From: Dyadobacter fermentans
Lineage (GTDB): Bacteria; Bacteroidota; Bacteroidia; Cytophagales; Spirosomataceae
Assembly: GCF_019924045.1 (NCBI RefSeq)
Contig: NZ_JAHXBN010000010.1
Location: 558,001-622,000, forward strand
DNA: 64,000 nucleotides
Direction: 5' to 3'
In this document: positions 43,868 through 51,978 of the stretch, piece by piece
Layout of the letters: each line of letters starts with the position of its first letter
How positions within the stretch are numbered: position 1 is the stretch's first letter
The notes under the pieces: generated by a model
The model's input: the letters and a program-made list of their open reading frames with translations, nothing else
Told to the model about the DNA's origin: nothing
The model's database searches: none
Made by a program: the position numbers and the translations under genes

Positions 43868-45607
43868 ATGCAAAAACACATAACGCTATATTTAATCATT
43901 ATTATTCTTGCAGTCATGACCCGTACCATGCAGGCGCAGCCGCTTGCGGGTACGGACGATCTCGGGCGCACCTTACCGCAAAACGAGGTCGTAGGCGACC
44001 CAAAAGCCAACCGGCAGGTGGGTATGTTCTATTTTTTGTGGCATGATGTGGCTCCCGCCAAAGCCTGGGACCTCAACGAGATCGTTACCAAACACCCCGA
44101 AGTGCTCGAAGATTTCGATCATCCCAATTGGGGCGGCGATCCGAAGAATAATGTGGGAATGTACTACTGGGGACAGCCTATTTACGGATATTACAAGGCC
44201 GATGACTACTGGGTTCACCTTCGCAGCATTCAGCTGCTGACCGACGCCGGGGTGGATTTCCTCGTTATCGATGCTACCAACCGGCTTACCTATCCCAAGC
44301 AAGCAGATGTGCTCATGAAAGCCATGGATGCAGTGCGTGAACAGGGGCGTAAAGCGCCCAAAATTGTGTTTTATACCAATACACAATCCGGTGAAACGAT
44401 GCAGGAGGCCTATGACATGTTTTACAAAGAAGGCGCTCCCTACCGCCACCCCGACTGCTGGTACCTGCTCGATGGCAAGCCGCTGATCATCGGCATTACC
44501 AGTGAGGCCAAAGGCAAGAATTTCGAGTCGTTCTTTACTTTCCGCGAATCGCAATGGCCTACCGAGAAACAGAAGGTGAATGGCTGGCCGTGGATTTCGT
44601 TCACGCGTCCGCAGAAGGTACATTATAATACAAAAGGAGAAGGGGAGATCATCAACGTGTCGGTAGCCCAGCACCCGAACCCGACGGCCGGAATGGGCGG
44701 TTCGGCGTTTTATGGCAATATGGACAACTGGGGCCGGAGCTACCGCAACGGGTCGCATGGCGATCCTAAAAAGGATATTGCCTATGGCTATAATGTGCAG
44801 GAACAATGGGACTATGCCATCAAACAAAACACCCCATTTATCTATGTAACAGGTTGGAACGAGTGGATTGCAGGCAAATTCCCGAGCCACGACAAGAACC
44901 CGGAGCATTCGTGGTTCTGCGACCAGGCAAGCCCTGAATACAGCCGTGACATTGAACCCTCGCTGACGGCCGGGTTGAAAGATCATTACTATATGCAGCT
45001 TGTGGGGAATGTTCGTCGGTACAAGGGTGTGGAGGCCAATGCCGCGTTGGGTGCTGCCAAAACCATTAAAAACCTCGACGACTGGAAGGACGTAACGCTC
45101 ACCTACCGTGATTATACCGGCGACACGCAGGCGCGCAATCACCCCGGCGCGCAAACCGAACCCGCGCATATGTACGTGAACAAAACCGGCCGGAACGATT
45201 TCGACCAACTGAAAGTAGCGCACGATACTAAAAACCTCTATTTCTATGCTCAAACCACTGCTGAAATAACGCCTAACTCCGGTGACAACTGGATGCGCCT
45301 CTACCTGGATACGGACCGTAAGCCCGGTACGGGCTGGAAAGGCTACGATTATCGCATTGTGGCGGGCAACACTTTGCAGCAATACCGGGGCGGCAACTGG
45401 CACGATGTGAAGAAAGTAACCTACCAGGTGCAGGGAAACCGGATGATGGTGTCAGTTCCGCGTGCTTATCTTGTCAATTTGAAAACACCTCTAAATCTGG
45501 AATTCAAATGGTCGGATAATATGCAGGAGGATGGTAACCCGCTCGATTGGTACGTCAATGGGGATGTGGCGCCGGGAGGGCGGTTTAATTTTATAGTGAG
45601 TCAATAG
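43868..45607 (+). CDS. GH71/GH99-like secreted protein with CBM9-like C-terminus (copy 1)
   Basis: The ATG at 43868 gives 579 residues (MQKHITLYL); the GTG at 43823 lies inside the inverted repeat and is rejected. After a signal peptide (about 23 residues) the TIM-barrel part carries VGMFYFLWHDVAP, LLTDAGVDFLVIDATN and the signature VTGWNEWIAGKF seen in GH71/GH99-like enzymes. Residues about 440-575 resemble a CBM9/DOMON-type sandwich (MRLYLDTDRKPGTGWKGYDYRIV, LEFKWSDNMQEDG). The exact family and catalytic residues cannot be fixed by eye. No lipobox or T9SS tail is present, so it is probably periplasmic. It is paralogous to the next gene, 23 bases downstream. It would act on the glycan captured by the SusCD pairs. 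Confidence 0.82.
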   Translation: MQKHITLYLIIIILAVMTRTMQAQPLAGTDDLGRTLPQNEVVGDPKANRQVGMFYFLWHDVAPAKAWDLNEIVTKHPEVLEDFDHPNWGGDPKNNVGMYYWGQPIYGYYKADDYWVHLRSIQLLTDAGVDFLVIDATNRLTYPKQADVLMKAMDAVREQGRKAPKIVFYTNTQSGETMQEAYDMFYKEGAPYRHPDCWYLLDGKPLIIGITSEAKGKNFESFFTFRESQWPTEKQKVNGWPWISFTRPQKVHYNTKGEGEIINVSVAQHPNPTAGMGGSAFYGNMDNWGRSYRNGSHGDPKKDIAYGYNVQEQWDYAIKQNTPFIYVTGWNEWIAGKFPSHDKNPEHSWFCDQASPEYSRDIEPSLTAGLKDHYYMQLVGNVRRYKGVEANAALGAAKTIKNLDDWKDVTLTYRDYTGDTQARNHPGAQTEPAHMYVNKTGRNDFDQLKVAHDTKNLYFYAQTTAEITPNSGDNWMRLYLDTDRKPGTGWKGYDYRIVAGNTLQQYRGGNWHDVKKVTYQVQGNRMMVSVPRAYLVNLKTPLNLEFKWSDNMQEDGNPLDWYVNGDVAPGGRFNFIVSQ

Positions 45608-45630
45608 TTGGACTAATCTTTTCCTAAACC

Positions 45631-47421
45631 ATGAATTTGAAATACGCCTGCATTGCCTGGATCTGCCTTTCGGCGCATTCAATGACAAATGCATTTGCCC
45701 AAAACTATTCGTCCGACGTCACCGCTACCGACGCGGTAGGCCGCAAACTGCCGGACCATGCCGAAGTCGGCGATTTGAAAAAAGATAAGTTTGTGGGGCT
45801 TTTTTATTGGACCTGGCACACGCAGCAGGCCAAAAATAACCCGCCGCTGAACGTGACCGAATACCTTGCGCGCGATCCGAAGGCAGTTCACGATTTCAAG
45901 AACCCGATATGGCCGAAACGCAACAGTCCCTGGTTTTGGGCCGAGCCGTTGTTTGGATATTATATTGATACCGATGAATGGGTACTGCGCAAACACGCGG
46001 AAATGCTCGCCGACGCCGGTGTGGATATGATCATTTTCGATTGTACCAATGGCAATATTACCTGGAAGGAGTCTTATATGAAGCTTTGCGAGGTATTCAC
46101 GCAGGCACGAAAAGATGGGGTGAGTACACCGCAAATTGCATTTATGCTGCCGTTTTGGGTGGGTGACGGCGGGAAGGAGATCATCCGCGAAATTTACCGC
46201 GATCTTTACAAGCCTGGCAGATACAAGGACTTGTGGTTTCAATGGAAAGGAAAACCTTTCATCATGGCCGATCCGGCATTTACGGAGACTATCAAAGGTC
46301 AGTCGGCACAGCCGGAGCTGGAAAAGGAAATGCGGGAATTCTTCACATTCCGCCCTGGTCAGCCGGTATACAACAAGGGCCCCGAGAAAGCCGACCATTG
46401 GGGGTGGCTGGAAATTTATCCGCAGCATGGTTTTAAAAAGAACGCCGACGGCAGCTTCGAGCAGGCCACGGTGGGCGTCGCGCAAAACTGGACCAAAGAG
46501 CGCGGCCTTACCGCATTGAATGCCACCGGCTCGTTCGGGCGCAGCTACACGCATGCGAAGGGGCACATTACCGATGCGGGCGCGGTGAATTACGGCCATA
46601 ATTTCCAGGAACAATGGGACCGCGCGCGGGAAATTAACCCCGAACTGGTGTTCATCACCGGCTGGAATGAATGGATCGCGGGCCGCTACGAAGTATGGCA
46701 GCAGCAAACCAATGCATTTCCCGACGAATTTGACCAGGAGGGCAGCCGCGACATCGAGCCGATGAAAGGCGGGCACGGCGATAACTATTATTACCAAATG
46801 GCGGCCAATATCCGGCGTTTCAAGGGCTTGCTTGCACCGCAGCGGGCCTCAGCCGCAGTTACCATTAAAATGGACGGGCAGTTTAAAGAGTGGGAGGACA
46901 TTTCGCCGGTATTTAAAGCCCACAAAGGCAGCACGCTCCACCGCAACAGCCCGGGTTGGGGAAGTATGATCTACCGCAACACCACAGGGCGCAATGATAT
47001 TGTCCTGTCGAAAGTAGCCCGAGACCAGGACCATATTTATTTTTATGTAGAAACAGCCCAACGCCTCAGCCCACCGACCGACCCGGGCTGGATGCGGCTC
47101 TTTATCAACACCGACCGTGACAAGAACACCGGTTGGGAAGGTTACGATTTCGTGATTAATCGCATTAACCCGGGACAAAAAGCCATTTTAGAAAAAACCG
47201 ACGCTGCCTGGAACTGGCAAAAGGCTGGGGAAGTCGATTACTCTGTTTCCGGGAACAAGCTGGAAATCAAAGTGCCGAAATCACTCCTGGGTATTTCCGG
47301 CGAGCCTGATTTTGAATTTAAATGGAGTGACCACATGCAAAATGACGGTGATGTGATGGATTTCTGGCTGAATGGGGATGCGGCGCCAGCAGGGCGCGGA
47401 AACTATCATTACCGTCCTTAA
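45631..47421 (+). CDS. GH71/GH99-like secreted protein with CBM9-like C-terminus (copy 2)
   Basis: A 596-residue paralogue of the preceding gene in the same order: signal peptide (to about residue 24), the barrel motifs VGLFYWTWHTQQA, MLADAGVDMIIFDCTNGN and FITGWNEWIAGRY, then the CBM9-like C-terminus with MRLFINTDRDKNTGWEGYDFVINR and FEFKWSDHMQNDGD. Between the paralogues the barrel differs most in the region after AFMLPFW, suggesting different sub-site preferences. Aromatic residues are abundant around the predicted cleft. It ends the carbohydrate locus; the next gene starts 113 bases later with a different theme. Predicted location is periplasmic. The exact activity is unknown. Confidence 0.82.
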   Translation: MNLKYACIAWICLSAHSMTNAFAQNYSSDVTATDAVGRKLPDHAEVGDLKKDKFVGLFYWTWHTQQAKNNPPLNVTEYLARDPKAVHDFKNPIWPKRNSPWFWAEPLFGYYIDTDEWVLRKHAEMLADAGVDMIIFDCTNGNITWKESYMKLCEVFTQARKDGVSTPQIAFMLPFWVGDGGKEIIREIYRDLYKPGRYKDLWFQWKGKPFIMADPAFTETIKGQSAQPELEKEMREFFTFRPGQPVYNKGPEKADHWGWLEIYPQHGFKKNADGSFEQATVGVAQNWTKERGLTALNATGSFGRSYTHAKGHITDAGAVNYGHNFQEQWDRAREINPELVFITGWNEWIAGRYEVWQQQTNAFPDEFDQEGSRDIEPMKGGHGDNYYYQMAANIRRFKGLLAPQRASAAVTIKMDGQFKEWEDISPVFKAHKGSTLHRNSPGWGSMIYRNTTGRNDIVLSKVARDQDHIYFYVETAQRLSPPTDPGWMRLFINTDRDKNTGWEGYDFVINRINPGQKAILEKTDAAWNWQKAGEVDYSVSGNKLEIKVPKSLLGISGEPDFEFKWSDHMQNDGDVMDFWLNGDAAPAGRGNYHYRP

Positions 47422-47534
47422 TTCCGGCAAATAAACGGACGCCACCACTTGGGTATCGATCTGTGTGATTGTAGGTCAATTGACTGACATTCGGGCATTT
47501 TATGTCGAATGTTAAACTTTTACAATCACGCACG

Positions 47535-48581
47535 ATGAAAAAAATAATGAGAGCGGGGAAGGTGGCATTGAGTGCCGTCGGCCTGAGTTTGGTTACGCAT
47601 GTTTCGGAGGCGCAGGTGGGGATCGGGACGACTTTGCCGCAAGCGATGCTACATGTTCACGATGGGGGCGTACTGTTTACTAACGAAACACCCGATCCTG
47701 CGGAAAACCTGTTTTACGATCCGTCTGCTCCCGAGCCCACACATTACCGAGTCAAATGGTTTCACAGCAAGGGTGCATTCAGAATTTTGAATGAAGAGAT
47801 AATCAATCAGGGTTTTGATATTTCCAAAATAGGTCTTTTCTCCTTTGGGGCGGGCTTCGAAGTAGCTGCGGGTGGCATCGGCTCAGCAGCGCTTGGAATC
47901 AGAACAAATGCCAGTGGACGCGCCTCTTTTGCATCCGGCTACAATTCTTCCGCGACCGGATTGCAATCATTTGCACACGGTACATTCGCCAACGCCAATG
48001 GAGACAGGTCGGTTGCACTGGGATATCAGGTTTCAACTAATGGTAAGACTGGTTCGTTTATTTTCGGTGATGACAGTGGTAGCTCAACTAATGACGCCAA
48101 CAACCAGATGATGATGCGCTTCGCGGGTGGCTATAAGCTGTTTTCTAATGCTGCAAATAGCATTGGTGTACAGATGATCGCCAATGGAAATGCATGGTCA
48201 GTCATTTCCGATGTCAACAAAAAGGAAAACTTCGCTCCCGTCAATGGCGAAGATTTCCTGCAAAAGATCAGCAAAATGAACCTGACATCCTGGAACTACA
48301 AAGGCCAGGATCCGAAGGCATTCAGGCATTACGGGCCGATGGCACAGGAGTTCTACAAGGCATTCGGACGGGATGCTTATGGTACGATCGGATCGGATAC
48401 GACCATTAATCAGGCGGATTTCGATGGAGTTAATTTGATTGCCATTCAGGCGTTGGTGAGGAAAATGGAACAGATGAACAGCGACCTGCTTGCAGAGATT
48501 GCGGCGATCAAAGCGCAGCTCGCGGATGCGCAATCAGCGTTGCGACGGAAGAATAAACGTGAACTTGTAAGTAAGAGATAA
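47535..48581 (+). CDS. S74 (endosialidase-type chaperone) surface protein, copy 1
   Basis: The ATG at 47535 (MKKIMRAG) gives 348 residues and a proper signal peptide ending near SEAQ; the GTG/ATG at 47502 adds an unlikely leader. The mature N-terminus VGIGTTLPQAMLHVHDGG is typical of Bacteroidota S74 proteins. A middle region has YadA-head-like repeats (AALGIRTNASGRASFASGYNSS, SFAHGTFANANGDRSVALG). The C-terminus is a Peptidase_S74 chaperone domain. Its SDVNKKE motif has Ser225 and Lys230 at the spacing of the known autocleavage dyad. A coiled-coil end follows (LVRKMEQMNSDLLAEIAAIKAQL). It is predicted to trimerise and self-process. No T9SS tail. Confidence 0.82.
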   Translation: MKKIMRAGKVALSAVGLSLVTHVSEAQVGIGTTLPQAMLHVHDGGVLFTNETPDPAENLFYDPSAPEPTHYRVKWFHSKGAFRILNEEIINQGFDISKIGLFSFGAGFEVAAGGIGSAALGIRTNASGRASFASGYNSSATGLQSFAHGTFANANGDRSVALGYQVSTNGKTGSFIFGDDSGSSTNDANNQMMMRFAGGYKLFSNAANSIGVQMIANGNAWSVISDVNKKENFAPVNGEDFLQKISKMNLTSWNYKGQDPKAFRHYGPMAQEFYKAFGRDAYGTIGSDTTINQADFDGVNLIAIQALVRKMEQMNSDLLAEIAAIKAQLADAQSALRRKNKRELVSKR

Positions 48582-48605
48582 TGTCGCATATAAAATGATC
48601 AAATC

Positions 48606-49661
48606 ATGAGGAATTTAATATTCAAATTTGGTTTGCTCGGGCTAGTGTACCTGGGAGGTTGTAATGCAGTGATTGCCCAGCTTGGCATCGGCACGAATCT
48701 TCCCCAGGCCAGGCTGCACGTATACGGTGGAACGTTGCTCTCGCAGACGCCAAAGCTCGACCCGCAAAACAGCCCGTTTTATGATCCGGCTAATTTCGAC
48801 GATGATTCGGTGCGACATGCGTTTATATGGATGCCGGAAAAAAGTGCGTTTCGTGTGATGGGTGGAAGCATATACGGCAATGCGCTTGATCCGGCGGCGG
48901 TTGGCAAGTTTTCGTTTGCATCAGGGTTTGATGTTTTCGCTACCGGACTCAGTGCTTCTGCGAGAGGGTTGAGAACAAGTGCCTCGGGGTTCGCTTCATT
49001 CGCCTGCGGGAGGGGGACTCTTGCGGGTGAAAATTTTTCATTCGGGCAGGGCCTCTTCACGTCCGCAAATGGTCCTAGTTGCGTGGCAATTGGCACAAAC
49101 CTTTCCAATAACTATTTGACGGGTGCTTTTGTATTGGGACATACTGATTTTAGCTTTCAGAGCGCCAGTAATAATCAGGTCAGAATGTTGTTTACTGGTG
49201 GGTATCGCTTTTATACAAATAGCCTACTCATAACCGGCGCGCTGCTGCCGGCAGGAGCTAATGCTTGGAGCGTGGTTTCCGATGTCAGGAAAAAGGAGAA
49301 GTTTGCCGAAGTGAACGGTCGGGAATTCCTGCGGAAAATCGCTGAGATGCCGCTCTCTTCCTGGAACTACAAAGGTCAGGACATCAAAACTTTCCGGCAT
49401 TACGGACCTATGGCCCAGGATTTCTACAAGGCATTTGGGAAAGATCGGTATGGTCTTATCGGTACGGATACAACGATCAGTCACTCAGATCTGGACGGCG
49501 TTACATTGATCGCGATAAAGGCATTGATCGAGGAAACTGACGAGCTGCAAAAGCTGAATGATGACCTCGAACATCAACTTGTAAGTCTTCGTAAGCGCTT
49601 GTCGCAGAGGGAGTACTCCCGACCACGCAGAGAGATATCATTGGCCAAGAAGAGCAAGTGA
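48606..49661 (+). CDS. S74 (endosialidase-type chaperone) surface protein, copy 2
   Basis: A 351-residue paralogue 24 bases downstream of copy 1. The signal includes GLVYLGGCNAVIAQ, which could be cut after Ala-Gln or, less likely, processed as a lipoprotein at Cys19. The opening LGIGTNLPQARLHVYGG, head-like repeats (LSASARGLRTSASGFASFACG) and S74 domain are present. The dyad is Ser225 and Lys230 in VVSDVRKKEKF, the same spacing as in copy 1. The mature start and S74 domain are the most conserved parts among the three copies, while the head repeats vary. It would form trimers. The carrier process and function are unknown; phage tail fibres and bacterial surface proteins use the same domain. 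Confidence 0.82.
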   Translation: MRNLIFKFGLLGLVYLGGCNAVIAQLGIGTNLPQARLHVYGGTLLSQTPKLDPQNSPFYDPANFDDDSVRHAFIWMPEKSAFRVMGGSIYGNALDPAAVGKFSFASGFDVFATGLSASARGLRTSASGFASFACGRGTLAGENFSFGQGLFTSANGPSCVAIGTNLSNNYLTGAFVLGHTDFSFQSASNNQVRMLFTGGYRFYTNSLLITGALLPAGANAWSVVSDVRKKEKFAEVNGREFLRKIAEMPLSSWNYKGQDIKTFRHYGPMAQDFYKAFGKDRYGLIGTDTTISHSDLDGVTLIAIKALIEETDELQKLNDDLEHQLVSLRKRLSQREYSRPRREISLAKKSK

Positions 49662-49692
49662 CAATTTAGACACGTTAAATTTGAATCACACT

Positions 49693-50787
49693 ATGAGGTT
49701 TAATTTTAGTTACAGACTTATATGCCCGGTTTCATTTCTTTTGAAGAGGGGGCTTCTATTGGTATCCGGCGTTCTGCTGTTGAATACACAATCTAATGGA
49801 CAAGTTGGTATAGGAACCACGCAGCCCGAGGCTATGCTGCATATCCATGATGGTTCGGTTCTATCGAGCACACCACCACTGGATCCGAGCAATAGCCCTT
49901 ATTATGATCCGGCCTTTCCGGATCCGGTGGTGTATAAAATGAAGTGGTTTCACGATAAAGGAGCTTTCAGATCTGTTGGCTTCCGTGCCGGGAGCGGCGC
50001 GTTGGATCCATTGATCACCGGGAAATATTCGTTTGCTTCCGGGTTTGAGTGTTTTGCAACCGCTGTCGGTTCAACTGCTCTCGGCTTAAAAACGCTGGCG
50101 TCTGGAACTGCGTCCTTCGCTAGCGGAGAGAGTACCTCTGCAACAGCGTTTTGCTCATTTGCTCATGGTGAGTCAGCCATAGCTAACGGCGCTAATTCGG
50201 TGGCATTGGGGACGCTGGTCTCGACCAATGCGAAGACAGGCGCGTTTGTGTTTGGCGACGCTAGCAAGAACATGCAATTGATCAGCTCTGCCGATAACCA
50301 GATATCAATGCGGTTTACAGGAGGTTATCAGTTTTACACGAACAGTCTGATATCGGTAGGAGTAAGTTTGCCCGCTGGCGGCAATTCCTGGCAGATGCTT
50401 TCAGACCGAAGTAAAAAGGAAAATTTTAGTTCCGTCGATGGGGAGGCTTTTCTGGAAAAAATCGGGAAGATGCCGCTCTCGTCTTGGAATTACAAAGGTC
50501 AGGATCCAAAATATTTCCGGCACTACGGCCCGATGGCGCAGGACTTTTTCGCGGCGTTTGGGCATGACAGCTACGGGACGATCGGCACCGACACGACTAT
50601 TAACCAGGCAGATTTTGAAGGCGTAAATCTGATTGCCATTCAGGCACTAGTCAAAAGAACGCAGTATTTGAGAGAGAAAAATGATCAGTTGTTTTTAGAG
50701 GTCGCAGATCTCAAAGCACGGCTTGTTGCCAATAGGCGCCATCCGGTAAATCGGCAGAGAAATAGAGCGCTTTTGACAAAAAGATAG
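49693..50787 (+). CDS. S74 (endosialidase-type chaperone) surface protein, copy 3
   Basis: The ATG at 49693 gives 364 residues (MRFNFSYRL) in preference to the TTG at 49681. After the signal (cleavage near SNGQ) come VGIGTTQPEAMLHIHDGS, head-like repeats (STALGLKTLASGTASFASGEST, SFAHGESAIANGANSVALG) and the S74 domain with SDRSKKEN (Ser237, Lys242). A coiled-coil tail (KRTQYLREKNDQLFLEVADLKARL) closes the chain. It is the third member of a tandem triplet with gaps of 24 and 31 bases, so the three probably form one transcript. The following T9SS protein lies 35 bases downstream. Confidence 0.82.
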   Translation: MRFNFSYRLICPVSFLLKRGLLLVSGVLLLNTQSNGQVGIGTTQPEAMLHIHDGSVLSSTPPLDPSNSPYYDPAFPDPVVYKMKWFHDKGAFRSVGFRAGSGALDPLITGKYSFASGFECFATAVGSTALGLKTLASGTASFASGESTSATAFCSFAHGESAIANGANSVALGTLVSTNAKTGAFVFGDASKNMQLISSADNQISMRFTGGYQFYTNSLISVGVSLPAGGNSWQMLSDRSKKENFSSVDGEAFLEKIGKMPLSSWNYKGQDPKYFRHYGPMAQDFFAAFGHDSYGTIGTDTTINQADFEGVNLIAIQALVKRTQYLREKNDQLFLEVADLKARLVANRRHPVNRQRNRALLTKR

Positions 50788-50822
50788 GAAGCAATTCTGT
50801 TATCCCAAAACTATTCGAGATT

Positions 50823-51818
50823 ATGAAAAACAAGTGTATAATGATATGCCTGCTATCGATCGTGTGGTCGATACAGGCGAAATCACAGATCGTTACAGGA
50901 AGTAGTATGTATGTAAAAATCGGGACGGTGCTGGCTATGGACAGTTTGATACTCGTCCCCACCGAAGATCTCAATCTCGGCAATAATTATTCCCTTACAG
51001 TATCGCACACCGCTGTACCGGGTAATCCGAATGCGAGTATCAATAAGAAATATGTTTTCAACAATCCGGTCAATTTCCATGGCAACGTAGGGATTATCTA
51101 CAATCCGGCCGAGTTGAATGGCAATACGGAATCGATGCTGGAATTAGCGAATTCGTGGTCGGATGAGTCGGGGTTTGTGACGATGTCGGGCTCCACGCGT
51201 GATTTGGGGCTGCATTTTGTATCCAAGGATGTTGCGGACCTGGATATCAGGTTACTTACGCTTGTGAATGGACAGAGTGCGCTGCCGGTTACGCTCGTGA
51301 CATTCGATGCGGAAAAGGAAGAAAGAAACGTGAGATTGTCATGGAAAACTTCCTTTGAAGCAAACAGCGATTTCTTTGAAATTCAGCGAAGCCCGGACGC
51401 GAAGAATTGGAAAGAACTGCACCGGGTGCTGGCGGCTGTGGAAAGCAGTCAACAGGCGATCTACGGCTATACTGATGCTGACCCGATTGCCGGAATAGCC
51501 TATTACCGGCTGAAAATGGTGGACCGTGACGGCACATTTGCATTCAGTCAGATCAGGAAGGTGGCTTGGGACGGTATGGACCTGATGGTTTTCCCGAACC
51601 CGGCAGGCGATCGGCTCGAAATGGACCTGAAAGACTGGTCGAAAGTAACGAAGGTAAGCGTCCTGAACGCAGGAGGCAGCATTGTGAAAGAAACCGCCGG
51701 TCCAAGAGGGGCAAAGGAAAAATACATTCTGCTAACCGGCTTTCAACCCGGGAGCTACATTCTGCAAATCGAGTACCGCGACGGAAGTTCTGAACGTACG
51801 CATTTTATAAAGTATTGA
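50823..51818 (+). CDS. T9SS-exported protein of unknown function
   Basis: The 331-residue protein has a signal peptide (about 20 residues). A beta-rich N-terminal domain begins VTGSSMYVKIGTVLAMDSLIL, with VSHTAVPGNPN. A fibronectin-like segment (VTLVTFDAEKEERNVRLSWKTSFEANSDFFEIQRS) follows; this fixed phrase commonly precedes T9SS tails in Bacteroidota. The type A sorting domain ends the chain (LMVFPNPAGDRLEMDL through GSYILQIEYRDGS). It lies 35 bases after S74 copy 3 and ends in a hairpin, so it may be the last gene of that operon. Its own N-terminal domain is not recognised. It is likely displayed on the surface beside the S74 proteins. Confidence 0.85.
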   Translation: MKNKCIMICLLSIVWSIQAKSQIVTGSSMYVKIGTVLAMDSLILVPTEDLNLGNNYSLTVSHTAVPGNPNASINKKYVFNNPVNFHGNVGIIYNPAELNGNTESMLELANSWSDESGFVTMSGSTRDLGLHFVSKDVADLDIRLLTLVNGQSALPVTLVTFDAEKEERNVRLSWKTSFEANSDFFEIQRSPDAKNWKELHRVLAAVESSQQAIYGYTDADPIAGIAYYRLKMVDRDGTFAFSQIRKVAWDGMDLMVFPNPAGDRLEMDLKDWSKVTKVSVLNAGGSIVKETAGPRGAKEKYILLTGFQPGSYILQIEYRDGSSERTHFIKY

Positions 51819-51828
51819 TATTTGCCCG

Positions 51829-51873
51829 ATCCGGGCTATGGTGTTGCCGGTAACGCACACAATAGCCCGGATT
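51829..51873 (+). terminator. Intrinsic terminator after the S74/T9SS gene group
   Basis: An 11-bp perfect stem (ATCCGGGCTAT and ATAGCCCGGAT) around a 22-base loop is followed by a T-rich stretch. It is 10 bases after the stop at 51818. Confidence 0.75.
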
Positions 51874-51978
51874 CTCATTTTAATCCAAATTTTCATAGTA
51901 AAATTACCGGCTCTCCGGGTTTAGTTACCAGTATTTATTCAACGAGATTCCTTAACCCTGCTTTTCCTGTTCGATCGT

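Noticed and set aside
43973..45403. 476-residue open frame on the minus strand
   Set aside because: Long but fully antisense to the GH71/99-like gene. Similar long shadows occur opposite its paralogue (45679-46797) and the FG-GAP gene (55689-56777), reflecting codon bias.
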